Assembly: GCA_964036155.1 (NCBI GenBank)
Contig: OZ038423.1
Coordinates: 39,199,249 to 39,263,248, forward strand
Source of the DNA: Diploscapter coronatus
Taxonomy: Eukaryota > Nematoda > Chromadorea > Rhabditida > Rhabditidae
Direction: 5' to 3'
DNA: 64,000 nucleotides
Below are positions 37,137-48,337 of this stretch, in pieces. The translations under genes were made by a program, and so were the position numbers. Each line of letters starts with the position of its first letter. Positions within the stretch are counted from its first letter, which is position 1. The notes below the pieces were generated by a model, which was not told where the DNA came from, did no database searches, and worked only from the letters and a program-made list of their open reading frames with translations.

Positions 37137-37145
37137 TATTTATAG
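37137..37145 (-). promoter_or_regulatory. TATA box of LEA-like copy A
   Basis: CTATAAATA on the - strand, about 90 bases upstream of the start codon. The same box at the same distance is kept in copy B (39041-39033) and copy C (41629-41621), inside an otherwise conserved block that includes ggggaagcccc. Confidence 0.7.
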
Positions 37146-37287
37146 TCAGGAATGCTAGGAGCACAGAGGAAAAATAACACGAAAAATGCACTCTCATGTT
37201 CTTCTCCGTCTTTTTTCTCTACTAATTCAGCACTCTCTCGCGATCTTCTGATTTCTTTTCCTCCAGGCGCGACCACAGAAAACAAAC

Positions 37288-37295
37288 ATGTTTAC
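37288..37295 (-). promoter_or_regulatory. FOXO/DAF-16-type site upstream of LEA-like copy A
   Basis: GTAAACAT on the - strand fits the forkhead consensus RTAAAYA. It lies about 240 bases upstream of the start and is conserved in copies B (39191-39184) and C (41779-41772). Confidence 0.5.
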
Positions 37296-37457
37296 GTCTG
37301 CCCAAGCTACCCTTTCGTATTTTCGTATTTCTCTGCGTCTTTTCCCATTTCAAAGTACTCTGTCATTGTGCAGTTTCAGAGATCACTTTCGAAAATAGCG
37401 TTGAATTGACCAAATCAGCCATATCATCCTTCGTGGCTTCTAAAAATGACTAAAAAA

Positions 37458-37508
37458 AGCTTCATCACAGAAATGAACTGCGTCCCCCTTCAGTTCGTCG
37501 TATTTATC
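37458..37508 (-). pseudogene. Remnant of companion LEA-like gene (unit B)
   Basis: This is the counterpart of the unit A remnant. It reads DKYDELKGDAVHF, but the stop codon has been lost (TAA became TGT, giving HFCDEA). It ends where the second MITE copy starts at 37509. Confidence 0.72.
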
Positions 37509-37702
37509 CAGACCTAGGGAGCACTTTCATCAGACGAAAAAAATCTATGAGGGGTAGATCGCAGAGGGAAAATTTTATATGACGAAGTAGGTCACAAACT
37601 TGAACGTTTACGTTATTGATTGATTAGAGATACTAAATTCTTAAGAAAATATATAGGGGGTAGGTCGCAAGGGGTTTCTGACGATCGTCCTCCCTAGGTC
37701 TG
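37509..37702. mobile_element. MITE family 'CAGACCTAGGGAG', copy 2
   Basis: A 194-bp copy, near-identical to copy 1 and at the same place in unit B. The insertion or deletion therefore happened once, before the duplication that produced units A and B. Confidence 0.8.
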
Positions 37703-38009
37703 ATTCAGACAAAATATGAACCGCCTCTCGCAGAAGGACTCCTTTTATATCTGAGGACCCATTTCGTAAACAATCGTTTTCCATCCAACTGCCTGGGATA
37801 TGAAAATACCTGAACATGACTATTTTTGACTATATTCAAAGAATTACAACTTCTCACTGTCTACCATACGAAAATAATCAAGATTCTGGATACCACGAAT
37901 CTCTTTATTTACACTAAGCGCATAATTATGAAATGAAAGAATGCAATGCAATATAGTGCAATAGATTATTTTACAAGCGGAACGAGATGAAAAATAACTT
38001 AATTGTTGT

Positions 38010-38942
38010 TTAGTGGCCTTCGATTTTCCTCCCGCCTTCATGCATCTTGTCGGCCATGTTGCCGCGAGCATTTTGCATCTGAATCAGTCAAATTAGTCAA
38101 GTCTAGGAAGATAATCAGATACCGAATCTAAGCATTTTTGTCTCTGATCTGCAGAGTCCTTGAGCTCTTCCCATTTCTCCTGCCCTTTCTCGTGCATTTC
38201 TTTCGCCTGAAATTCAGATTCATTAAATTATATTCCGGAACATAATTAGATACCGAGTCTAAATATTTCTGCCTCTGATCTGCAGAGTCCTTTAACTCTT
38301 CCCATTTTTTTTGCCCTTTCTCGTGCATTTCTTTCGCCTGAAATTCAGATTCATAAAATTATATCATTACATAATTTCTACTGTCTGAATCTCTAGCTCT
38401 TCACATGATCATAATTGGTGAATTAGCCAGCGCTCAAAGATCTCGTCCTTCCTTCCTTCAATCAAAACAGTTTTCTGCTGCAGTCGCAAAATATTCAGAT
38501 GTCGTAGCGCATAAAGGGCAAAAGAACCTCGTGAAAAATTTTCCAATGGATTTAGATGTTGAGAGGCAGAATTACAGACTCAATAACAACCACAGCAGCA
38601 GCAGAAAATAATCAAAATGAAAAGACGAATAACAACCGCAATTTTTTTTAAATGAGCATCGAAATATCAGCTAGCTTACCTTGTCTTTGACGTTATCAAC
38701 AGTATCCTTGGCTTGACGAGCAGCCTTGTCCTCTGTCGTATTGTCACCCTTGATGTCGTGATAAGTGTCCTGTAACTCATACAATTATGCTGTGTCTAAT
38801 GAGAATTAAAACTTACAGCGACCTTATCCTTTGCATCGCCGGCCATTTCCTTAGTCTTGTCAGCTGCCTTTTGGAACACGTTGCGGTCCTATAACACTTC
38901 ATCTATAGGTTGAACAGTTTAAATGCTACTTACATCCGACAT
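38010..38942 (-). CDS. LEA-like hydrophilic stress protein, copy B (internal exon duplicated)
   Basis: About 135 residues. MSD|DRNVFQKAADKTKEMAGDAK and DKVA|DTYHDIKGDNTTEDKAAR precede two tandem copies of the same exon. The first reads AKEMHEKGQKKWEELKDSAD then QRQKYLDS; the second reads AKEMHEKGQEKWEELKDSAD then QRQKCLDS. The last exon is MQNARGNMADKMHEGGRKI then EGH. The duplicated exons are at about 38254-38339 and 38134-38217 and each carries its own splice sites. Copy B keeps the shared TATA box and forkhead-type site. No stops or frame breaks are present. Confidence 0.82.
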
Positions 38943-39032
38943 GATTGAAGCTTGAAAGTAGATAGAAAGTTGAGTAAAATTTAGGTTAGCGAATTTTTTT
39001 TCAAAGCTGATCCAAACTGGGGAAGCCCCTCG

Positions 39033-39041
39033 TATTTATAG
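39033..39041 (-). promoter_or_regulatory. TATA box of LEA-like copy B
   Basis: CTATAAATA on the - strand about 90 bases upstream of the start. The forkhead-type GTAAACAT lies further up at 39191-39184. Confidence 0.65.
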
Positions 39042-39367
39042 TCAGGTACTGTAGAAGTATAAGGCAACAATAACACGAAAAATGCACTCTCATGTTCTTC
39101 TCCGTCTTTTTTCTCTACTAATTCAGCATCTGCTCGCGATCTTCTGATCTCTTTTCCTCCAGGCGCGACCACAGAAAACAAACATGTTTACGGCTGCCCA
39201 AAGCTACCCTTTAGTATTTTCGTATTTATCTGCGTTTTTTTCCCATTTCAAAGTGCTCTGTCATTATGGAGTTTCAGAGATCACTTTCGAAAATAGCGTT
39301 GAATTGACCAAATCAGCCATATCATTCTTCGTGGTTTCTAAAAATGATTCTGCAAAAAAGCTTCATC

Positions 39368-39588
39368 TTAGAAATGACCTGCATCCCCCTTCAGTTCATT
39401 GTATTTATCCTTAACCGTTTCCTTGATGGAATCGTATTTCTCCGTAGCCCCCTTCTTCATATGATCCCATTTCTCACCCATAGTCTCTTTGGCTTCATGC
39501 AGCTAGAAAATATTCTTCAGAGAGATTTCCTCACAAAAATAACCTTCTCCTCGGCCTTCCCCACTACTCCCTTGTTAGCTGTGGTCAT
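39368..39588 (-). CDS. Companion LEA-like protein, 59 residues, intact copy
   Basis: Two exons. The first reads MTTANKGVVGKAEEK. The second reads LHEAKETMGEKWDHMKKGAT, then EKYDSIKETVKDKYNELKGD, and ends AGHF at a TAA in 39370-39368. It is highly charged with regular Lys/Glu/Ala helical repeats, of the same character as its neighbours but not an obvious copy of them. Units A and B hold only 3' remnants. A TATA box (TATAAAAG, about 39691-39684, - strand) lies some 95 bases upstream, and the mariner-like element is inserted directly beyond it. Confidence 0.75.
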
Positions 39589-39692
39589 GTCGAATTCGGA
39601 CTATTCGTTCGGACTAGAAAGAAAATAAATTAGGCTCCAAAATATTCAGATAGAAAATACGAACTGCGTCTCGCAGAAGGACTTCTTTTATA

Positions 39693-40592
39693 TTGGGTTG
39701 GTCAATAAGTCTTTTCCCACTTTTGTCCTTCCGTTATAACTAAAGACTGGTAAATACTAATATGGAAAGGGTTACTGTATATTGGAGTACAGTACCTAAG
39801 CTTGCCATAGATGATATTTCAAGCTTCGTATGTTGCTTATAACATTTTAACAAGAATAAAATAATTGTTATAGGGTTTATATAGTGATTTTTACTTTTTC
39901 GTCCAATTCTTCAACGAATAATTGAAAGTTTTAAAAAATATCATCGGTGCATTTAGATAGGGCTCTACAAATATACGCACTAATTATTTTATGCCAAATC
40001 CTTTCAAATTTAAAATTATATAAGAATAATATGACGGATCAATCATTTTGTAAGAAAAAGACTACCTTGTCACACGCTGTAGTCGAATTGCGAAGCAATC
40101 CCTATGAATATGTTTAGGAGACTTATGGATATCTAATATTACTGTAATCAATTAATTAATTGCAATAGTTGTGGTAGAATTAAATTTTTGATTCAATTAC
40201 CTTGATCTATAGTCGTAAAATTGCATAAGAAAAAGGCACAATATGATGAAAGCTGCCAGAAATTTTTTTATACCCTGCGATTTTAAGGATAATTTTCCAT
40301 ACATCTTATTACTAAAAACGTGTAGAATATCATAGCTTTTTATCTGGTCATGCATCAGTTATTATGGAAAAATATTATCGAGAATGCAATGAAGTCCTGA
40401 AATGGCAATTATCACATTTCTGGTCAATATTTTTCCATAAACATAGTAAAGAAGGATTCCGATATCTATACGATAATCAGCTGATAGTCTTCTATCATTA
40501 TCGTTAATATTTGATTTTTTGACAAGTTGTTTAAAGGAAAAAAAAATTCTAGAAATTTTCTCGAAAGTGGGAAAGGACATGGATCAACACAA
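39693..40592. mobile_element. 900-bp mariner-like element with TA target-site duplication
   Basis: The left end TTGGGTTGGTCAATAAGTCT and the reverse complement of the right end TTGTGTTGATCCATGTCC are imperfect inverted repeats, both running into TTTCCCACTTT. The element is flanked by TA at 39691-39692 and 40593-40594. Units A and B show the empty site, ccttttatatctgaggaccc, so the insertion is specific to unit C. Its interior is AT-rich and I could not recognise a transposase; the 72- and 78-residue frames inside lack transposase motifs. It is probably a non-autonomous or decayed copy. Confidence 0.82.
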
Positions 40593-40875
40593 TATCTGAG
40601 GACCCAAGTCGTAAACAATCGTTTTCCATCCAATTGCCTGGGATATGAAAATACCTGAACATGACTATTTTTGACTATATTCGAAGACTTACAACTTCTC
40701 ACTGTCTACCATGCGAAAATAATCAAGATCTTGGATAACACGAATCTCTTTATTTACATGAAGCACACGATTATGAAATGAAAGAATGCAATGTAATTTA
40801 ATGCAATATAATAAAATATAATACAATATAATAGATCATTTCTTTCTGCTTTGTAAAATAAAGAATAAGTTAAGC

Positions 40876-41530
40876 TTAACAGCCTTGGAGTTTTCTCGCG
40901 CCTTCGTTCATCTTGCCGGCCATGTTGTCGCGGGCATTTCCCATCTGAATTAGTAAAATTAACCAATTCCGGAAGATAATCAGATACTGAGTCTGAGCAT
41001 TTCTGTCTCTTCTGCTCTGCAGAGTCCCTGAACTCTTCCCATTTCTCTTGTCCTTTCTCGTGCATTAGCTAGCCCTCAAAGATCTCGTCCTTCCTTCCTT
41101 CAATCAAAACAGTTTTCTGCTGCAGTCGCAAAATATTCAGATGTCGTAGCGCATAAAGGGCAAAAGAACCTCGTGAAAAATTCTCCAATGGATTTAGATG
41201 CAGAGAGGCAGACTCAATAACAACCGCAATTTTTTTTAAATGAGCATCGAAATATCAGCTAGCTTACCTTGTCTTTGACGTTATCAACAGTATCCTTGGC
41301 TTGACGAGCAGCCTTGTCCTCAGTCGTATTGTCACCTTTGATGTCGTGGTAAGTGTCCTGTAATTCATACAATCATGCTGTGTCTAATGAGAATTAAAAC
41401 TTACAGCGACCTTATCCTTTGCATCGCCGGCCATTTCCTTAGTCTTGTCAGCTGCCTTTTGGAACACGTTGCGGTCCTATAACATTTCATCTATAGGTTG
41501 AACAGTTTAAATTGTACTTACATCCGACAT
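40876..41530 (-). CDS. LEA-like hydrophilic stress protein, copy C (altered middle exon)
   Basis: MSD|DRNVFQKAADKTKEMAGDAK and the DTYHDIKGDNTTEDK exon match copy B. In the fourth exon the usual ttttcag|GCGAAAGAAATGCAC is gone. A deletion joins upstream intron sequence to ATGCACGAG, leaving ggctag|CTAATGCAC as the only nearby acceptor. Using it gives LMHEKGQEKWEEFRDSAEQK with the frame preserved. The last exon differs most: MGNARDNMAGKMNEGARKL then QGC. It is either a functional, slightly shorter protein or an early pseudogene. The TATA box at 41629-41621 and forkhead-type site at 41779-41772 are kept. Confidence 0.7.
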
Positions 41531-41620
41531 GATTGAAGCTTGAAAGTAGATAGAAAGTTGAGTAAAATTTAGGTTAGCGAATGTTTTGCCAAAGCTGATC
41601 CAAACTGGGGAAGCCCCTCG

Positions 41621-41629
41621 TATTTATAG
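41621..41629 (-). promoter_or_regulatory. TATA box of LEA-like copy C
   Basis: CTATAAATA on the - strand, about 90 bases upstream of the start. GTAAACAT is at 41779-41772. Confidence 0.65.
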
Positions 41630-41879
41630 TCAGGAATGCTAGGAGCACAGAGAAAAAATAACACGAAAAATGCACTCTCATGTTCTTCTCCGTCTTTTTT
41701 CTCTACTAATTCAGCATCTGCTCGCAATCTTCTAATTTCTTTTCCTCCAGGCGCGACCACAAAAAACAAACATGTTTACGGCTGCCCAAAGCTACCCTTT
41801 AGTATTTATCTGCGTTTTTTCCTATTTCAAAGTACTCTGTCATTGTGCAGTTTCAGAGATCACTTTCGAAAATGATGTT

Positions 41880-44800
41880 GAATTGACCAAACCAATCGTA
41901 TCATTCACGTCATTCTCATGAGTAGTGATGAAGAATTTTGTATTTACAAAATACATAATTGTTCATCTGTATCATCATTTCACGAGATTGAACTTTGCCA
42001 AGGAATAAATGGATTTTCATAGATCTTCCTAATTTAAGGATCAGCAACACTGAATTGCAATGCAATTAGGCAAATGTGCCAGACATAATGAAATAAATTC
42101 TAAATTCGTTCATTTCTTTGGGTATTTCGTGGATGTTTACACGACCATTATGCAGGATTAGATTGTCGTCTGTGTCTGTCTATAAGGGAAGCGGCATCGT
42201 TCTCTAATCACGATGCTCATAACTGGTTGTGAGTCTCTGCTCAGGGATATGCTCGATCCTCGATAACTTGAGTAATTTGTCTTCATCTGTCTCATTCTCT
42301 CTCCCTTTCCCCACTCTCTTCTCAGTGTGCCTCGAGCTGCTTCTTCATCAATACGTCCCTTTTGAAGATGACCGCCTGTAAATGGAAATGCATAAACATC
42401 CCAATTATGGGGGAAGACTTTCTCAATGAAAAAGTGCGTCCTGAGATTATTAGCTATCCGATAAGAATATGCCACTTGTCATTCATTGACAAAGGCGTCA
42501 TTTTGATGATCATTTATTCTGATAGGGAGAAGAAGAAGAAGAAGAAAGACTTATGATTTGGGGAATGGATTGATTGAAGAATTGAAGAATGTTGCTATAT
42601 CCGGATCGCTTGTGAACTAATGAATCGTAGGAACGTTAATCGCCTTAGAAGATCCTTAGATGAGAGAATGGGAGAATGAGAGATGACAGACAGTTTCCAT
42701 TAATTCACTTCTCATAAATCAATCTTCACGAATACGATTCTTTTCTTTTCGACTATAAACTTTCAGAGTTTCGAAGTTTTGAATGCGAAGGAATCCATGA
42801 ATTGTGCTCGCTTGAATTGCTGAATTGCAATTGGTCGGAAGTGTTCATATTGTGTGTCTAATTTGGCATAAATCATTCTCTTCTGTCTGAATGTCTAAAT
42901 GCATGGAATCTCCGAATTTCGCAGTCTATCTCTCCATCTCCATAATGATCGACTCATTTCTGTAGAGGAAGGCTCTTTGTCCTATTTATGCTATTTATGG
43001 CTCTCCAATGACCTCTAACGATAATTTATGAGGCACAAATTTCGAATCGCTCGCCAAAATTCACACTTTAGCCGCTTTGTATGTATATTTGTATGCAGAA
43101 TTTTCATGATTTGATGAAATCGATTAAGTTACCAAATAGTTTCAGTAGTTTCTTGAACTCTCTCGTAACAACTATACATACACTATATACTATGCATGCA
43201 ATCCCATTCACCAAACCGGGTTTAGCAAATTTAGCAATTCACTTCGCACATCTCCATTATATGTCATTGGAGCGCAATTGCAACTCGGATGTACACAAGT
43301 GAAATCTGAAATCGCGCTGCAGCATACAGCATTCAAGCACTACACAGAACTACGACAATGAAAAGTGAGATTGGAATGGAATGAGTTGATGACTATTCGA
43401 ATTGCATGAATTACATGTAGCATGGTGATGCAGACTGGACACCATCATTCAACCCACGGCTAATAGAACTAATGGACACAACCATCATATTCACTGCATT
43501 TTACGATCATATAAAGCATTGATATACAAAAAAAATGAGAATATATGATTATCATTAGAGGGCATTTTGTTTATCCCGAAGAGCTTCCGTTTTTCCTTAC
43601 ACACAAGCGGTTTGTCTCTGCCCAAATACAAAAGACTGGTAATTGCTTGGGGTGCTAAAGGACAGAGAAAGAGAGAGAAAGATCAAGAGATTTGAGAGAT
43701 TCGAGAGGAGCAGAAAACGACCGAAAGAGAACAAAATGACCTCAGTTGGACTGGCGGCCAAAGGACGATCTTAATTATTAGGGCCTTTCGATTAAACCGA
43801 TATGTTCCCTTCTACAGTAGGCATTTTTATTGAACTAAATTCCTTCCTTTATCTTCGTCAACAATCAGCAAAATACCTGGAACAGAAGTAATAGATAGTT
43901 TTACGATACGCCTTTTAGGCGAGATAGATCTGTTTGTGTCTTTATCCACTAATGTCTCACACCTTGATCCATTAATCATTCAATGTTTAGCCATAGGCAA
44001 AGGCAGAGGCAAAGACAGAAGTAAAGGCATATCCTTCGGATATCCCCTCTCCCGCTCTCTCAGTCCTCCCAATATCACATCTGTGCATATTTCAGGTGGA
44101 GAATTCTCTCACTTCGTCTAATTTATGCGCAATCACTTCATTTTCGATGCAAATCACTTTGACTTGATGAAATATTGGAATCCGTTCCAAAATGCATCAA
44201 AGCATTAGTTTGACTTCTGACTTCTGATTCAGCCAAATTCACGAAGATTCATTCTCGCATGTCCACATGCATCTGTTGTTTCTTTTTGATCTAATTTATC
44301 CGTCTCTTTCTCTGCAACCTTTCTTCCAGAATCCCTTTCGATTGCTATTTTCCACTACTACCAATATCCTTGTGCAATCTTTCAGCAACGCAACGTAGTA
44401 AATTTAATTTATCTCGCATCTTTTATTGTCATATTTTTTCACTCAGAAAATTTCTGCGTTAATCCTGGCCATTCTTCTTCGAACCTTCAAACGTTTCTAA
44501 TTTTTGCAAGGATTTCCGTAAAGTTCTCTTCCACTTTCTAAGAGATTGACATTCTCTCTTTCGACTGGAGTATTTTGCTAACGAAGTCTGGATTTCTGCA
44601 GCGCTCAGAGCAGTTCCACGGGTAATCAACCTTTTATGGGCGAGAGATTTTCGAGTGCAGAGCTAATCTCGTCGTGCATTCATACAGAACCAAGGCTTTT
44701 TATAGCAATTGATATTTTGGAATGAATCTATTCTTCACTTAATAATCTATTTGATTGGGGGTTCAGGTTCAGCCACTATTATGATCCTTCAAGACATTTC

Positions 44801-47800
44801 GACCCCAATTCGGATTCAGGAGGGTCGATTTAATATAGAAGACTTTCCCCTAATTTCTTACGTTAGAGTTTTAAACTTTCATCCCACTTTGAAGCTTCAC
44901 GGCGACGTAAAACTTTCAGGGAAGCTTCCTAAAGAATTCTATTTTACTTGTAGATTTTTTCTTTTGCAAAGTTCCACGTTTATCAAAGCTTGCCTGCTTC
45001 TTTTTACATAAAAATGACTTATTTTTCATCACTTATTTATTCAAAACTTTAAAAAATCTTGATAATTGCGATAAGACTAACGATGATGCAAGAGTATTTA
45101 TCTAATCACTTCGTGCGTATACTACGAATTTTCATAAGCGAGAATGTTGCAAATGATGCTGTTTAGGCGTTCAGAGATTTGGTTCCAATGAAACGCAACA
45201 TGCACTGCAACCGGATACTCTAACACTCTGACACTTGTCTGTTTGACTGCTTATCTGAGAGCGAGGCTCCTTTGCCCATGAAATGAATGACCACTCAAAA
45301 TGCATGCCGATACTTCATACAAATTCGTATAAGCCTGCCATAAAATATCAGATCTAAAAAATGATCCCATCACACATTGTCTCTTCCTTGCTTAATTTAA
45401 ACTCGATTCCTCTAGTCAGCTCCATCAGGCAGATCTATTGGACCTAAAACTTTTGTTAAAATTTGAATATTCTAATTCAAAATATCATGTTGTGACTCAT
45501 CATAGATAGCAGTTTAAATAGTTCAAATTGTCCTTCTAGTTGTAAGCATCTCTGGCAACGAAATACCCTATGGACATTTTATCTCATTCCAGATCTACTC
45601 CTCTCGCCTTTTGCGTCTTCTGGATTTTCTGTTCTGTGTTCTTCATGCTTTTCCTCATTCCCTCGACTTTTCTGTTGGTCATTCATATCTCAATCCCTAC
45701 AGCCTCCACAATTTCATGCCATGTTGCGGCTATAACTCAACAACCAAATCTCTTAACCTTCACGACAAATATAACATTTTTCTTCTTTCAAACTTTCTAG
45801 CCAACTTTTCCACGACATCCAAAGAGAGGGTGACTTTTTTAGAAATTGAAAATTGTCCTAAAACAATAGCAAACACTCACTGGATGATATTTTATGGCGT
45901 CTTTTTGGACTTCTTGCATAAAAGCAATCAAGACTTGAGTGGGAAGATGGGAAGAAGAGCCAAGACAATCACCTTACCATATGTTGGTAGGTTCTTGGAT
46001 ATGTTGGATCTGACTATGAGAAGGGAGGGGTCAGTAATTAGCATTCTTACCAGACCCTTCTTTATTGCTGCTCTCAAGTCCCTAAGGCAAGCTCTGTTCC
46101 ATTCCAAATTCAGTTATGCCATCACCTTTCTATTTGTTTTTTTTCTCCTTTATTTAGGCAAAAATATAACGCACAATCAATCCGAGAATCATTAGATATT
46201 CTTTAAAAATGAATAATCATACATTGTCTTTCTTTGACATTTCTCTATTTTTCTATACTTCTTAGCCTCGAAATCTGATGACGATGACCAGCCGAGGAAA
46301 TATACAAGAAGCTATTCATTTTCTTTTTTTTTTCATATTTTCCATATCCTGATAAGCCACTTCCTTTCATAGTATCATTCCAAATTTTACACTACTGAGT
46401 TTTGCTGAAAGCTTTCTACAAACAAATGATAAACAGCCTGTCAGTCGAGGGAGTCGGGCTTCGAGTTTTCTACTTTCCGCTTTCATTTTTACTCGACCCC
46501 GAAAAAGTTGCCTCTGGGGAATTGAGATTCCGCGATAACTGCACCAAACTCACCAAATTATCAAAGTTCCGACAAATCTTGCATTAGGGTTTTTTCTACT
46601 TCAAAACAATTTCTCTGGGACTTTTGAATTGATCTATAATCTCAGAGTGCGCACCATATATTTTTTTTATAACTTTCATTATTACCTGAACAGTTGATGA
46701 AACCTCATAATCTTAGGTTAAAAATAGAACTAGGGAAGAATAAGATCAGGATGTACCTCTGATCCTCCCTTCATAATATCGTCATCACAATTTTGCATAT
46801 CTTACCTGAAATTTAAAATTCGAAGAAAGAACAACATTCTGTGTTATGACGTCACCACTCTAATTTGGCAATTTTCACCTATCTTCTTCATATTCTTTGG
46901 GTCTGAATCATAGACTTCCTGTTTTTCTGTAAAGCCCTATCTTATGCTCATCCATTTGTTGGTCTTCCATTAAGCTTCTATTATCATTCCTCATGAAGCT
47001 CCAACCATTTCTCTTGCAATATGGAAAGAAATGATCAGACAGCACAATATCATTTCCAGAATTTGGATAGATTTTGATTCGAAATTTGAAAACCCTTTAG
47101 GAGCATTTACTCGATTCGGGCAAGGCTGACCACTTGAACTTCCTGTCAAAGTCAGAGTCAGAGTTACATAGAGACAGATAGACAGTAGAGAGAGGGAATA
47201 GAGTTGCAGCCTCAAATCTGAAATCTGAAATCCCACTCCAAGGCTAATTCCGATCCATGCATGCGGCAAGCGGTTGAATTCCCTTAGTTCCCGATCTCCA
47301 AAGCCAACCTTCTCAAACTTAATCCGCAAAGTAATTTTATACTGATCTCCCCTCTTCTATATGAAACCCCATTTAAATGGTAGTGTTCTAAAATTTCTAT
47401 GAAGGCTCAGATATCTCGGGAATTAAGCTCTCTGAAGAATAGGCTTATTTTATCCATTCTACTGAATAGAAATCCGTATATTGCCATTTTTGCCTTCTAC
47501 AAACACAACGCAAGTCAATAGAGCATACTGTAATCGACATGTACTTGTTTATTTGTAGAGTGTTTCCTGTTATCGCGAGGTTTCGTAGAAAAGAGAACTG
47601 CTCTCTTGACATATGCGAATGATTGTGGTCATTTATTGTACTGCCATTCAAACATTCCAACTTGGACCCACGAAATAGCAGATTTAATCTGAATCGATCT
47701 CTATTAGCACCAAAAATCCTGTGTCAACATCCTTAATGGGCACGTCAATCACTTTTTCATTGCGTTAGTCACTCCACGAGTTAATCTGCCTTCTGTCTTT

Positions 47801-48337
47801 GATCTCATCAAATTTCTTTACTTTTTCTTTTGCAAAATGCTGGTCAAGGGTCGTCGCATATTCAAGTTTTGTTATTTCTTACCTTCGAAAATCCGCAATG
47901 ATTTATATATGACTTCTGGATATGATATATCCGTTGTTTATTATGGTTGGCTCTTGCTTTGTTAATCTCCGATTACAGCATCCAGCCTGCCTTCTGTGCC
48001 TTCTCTATTCCATATATGCAAGGCAAAAGCCAAATCTCCTGTCTCCCCTGTATCCTCTATTTGTTCTCGAGTAATTCATCTGATTCACCTGAGTCAGTCC
48101 TGTCTTTTGCTTGTTCATTATTAGATTTCTAAAGGCAGCAGCTCCATCATCATCACCTGCCTAATCTCAACAATCTCGGTTTCCCCTTTATCTTCTCTCC
48201 TCCCTCCTCCCTCCTTTCCACTAAGCCCCGCCTCTTTAGCACGCCTTTAGTTAGGCCTCCAGACCACCCACCCATTCGAGATCTGCATGAAGAGGAGCGT
48301 TTAGAACTGCTTTATGAATTTTGTTAGTTGAGAATCG
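41880..48337. other. Intergenic, 6.5 kb, no gene supported
   Basis: AT-rich. It holds a short (gaa)n repeat at about 42528-42546, a second copy of the dispersed repeat at about 44795-44905 (related to 24340-24480), and several purine- or pyrimidine-rich runs, for example 43660-43730 and 48180-48240. The longest frame, 45611-46195 (+, 194 residues), has no ATG at its head and no family resemblance. Part may be the upstream regulatory region of the LRR receptor gene. Confidence 0.5.
45611..46195 (+). other. Long open frame of uncertain status
   Basis: The frame stays open for 585 bases in AT-rich DNA, which is longer than most chance frames here. It opens at a TTG, not an ATG, and the first in-frame methionine comes about 35 residues in (FMPCCGY). 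A basic stretch (KMGRRAKTITLPYVGRFLD) and a C-terminal hydrophobic segment (YAITFLFVFFLLYLG) can be seen. No splice context, homolog or motif was recognised, so it may be chance or a decayed gene. Confidence 0.2.

Noticed and set aside
37040..41769. Similar 66-81-residue frames (MFSVVAPGGKEIRRSR-type) repeated three times
   Set aside because: They lie in the conserved promoter of the LEA-like copies and recur because the units are duplicated. They contain no splice-linked coding sequence.
42528..42546. Short (gaa)n run
   Set aside because: A simple microsatellite of about six units; unremarkable.
46991..47329. 112-residue - strand frame
   Set aside because: It begins at a TTG, has no ATG near its head, no family resemblance and no splice context.
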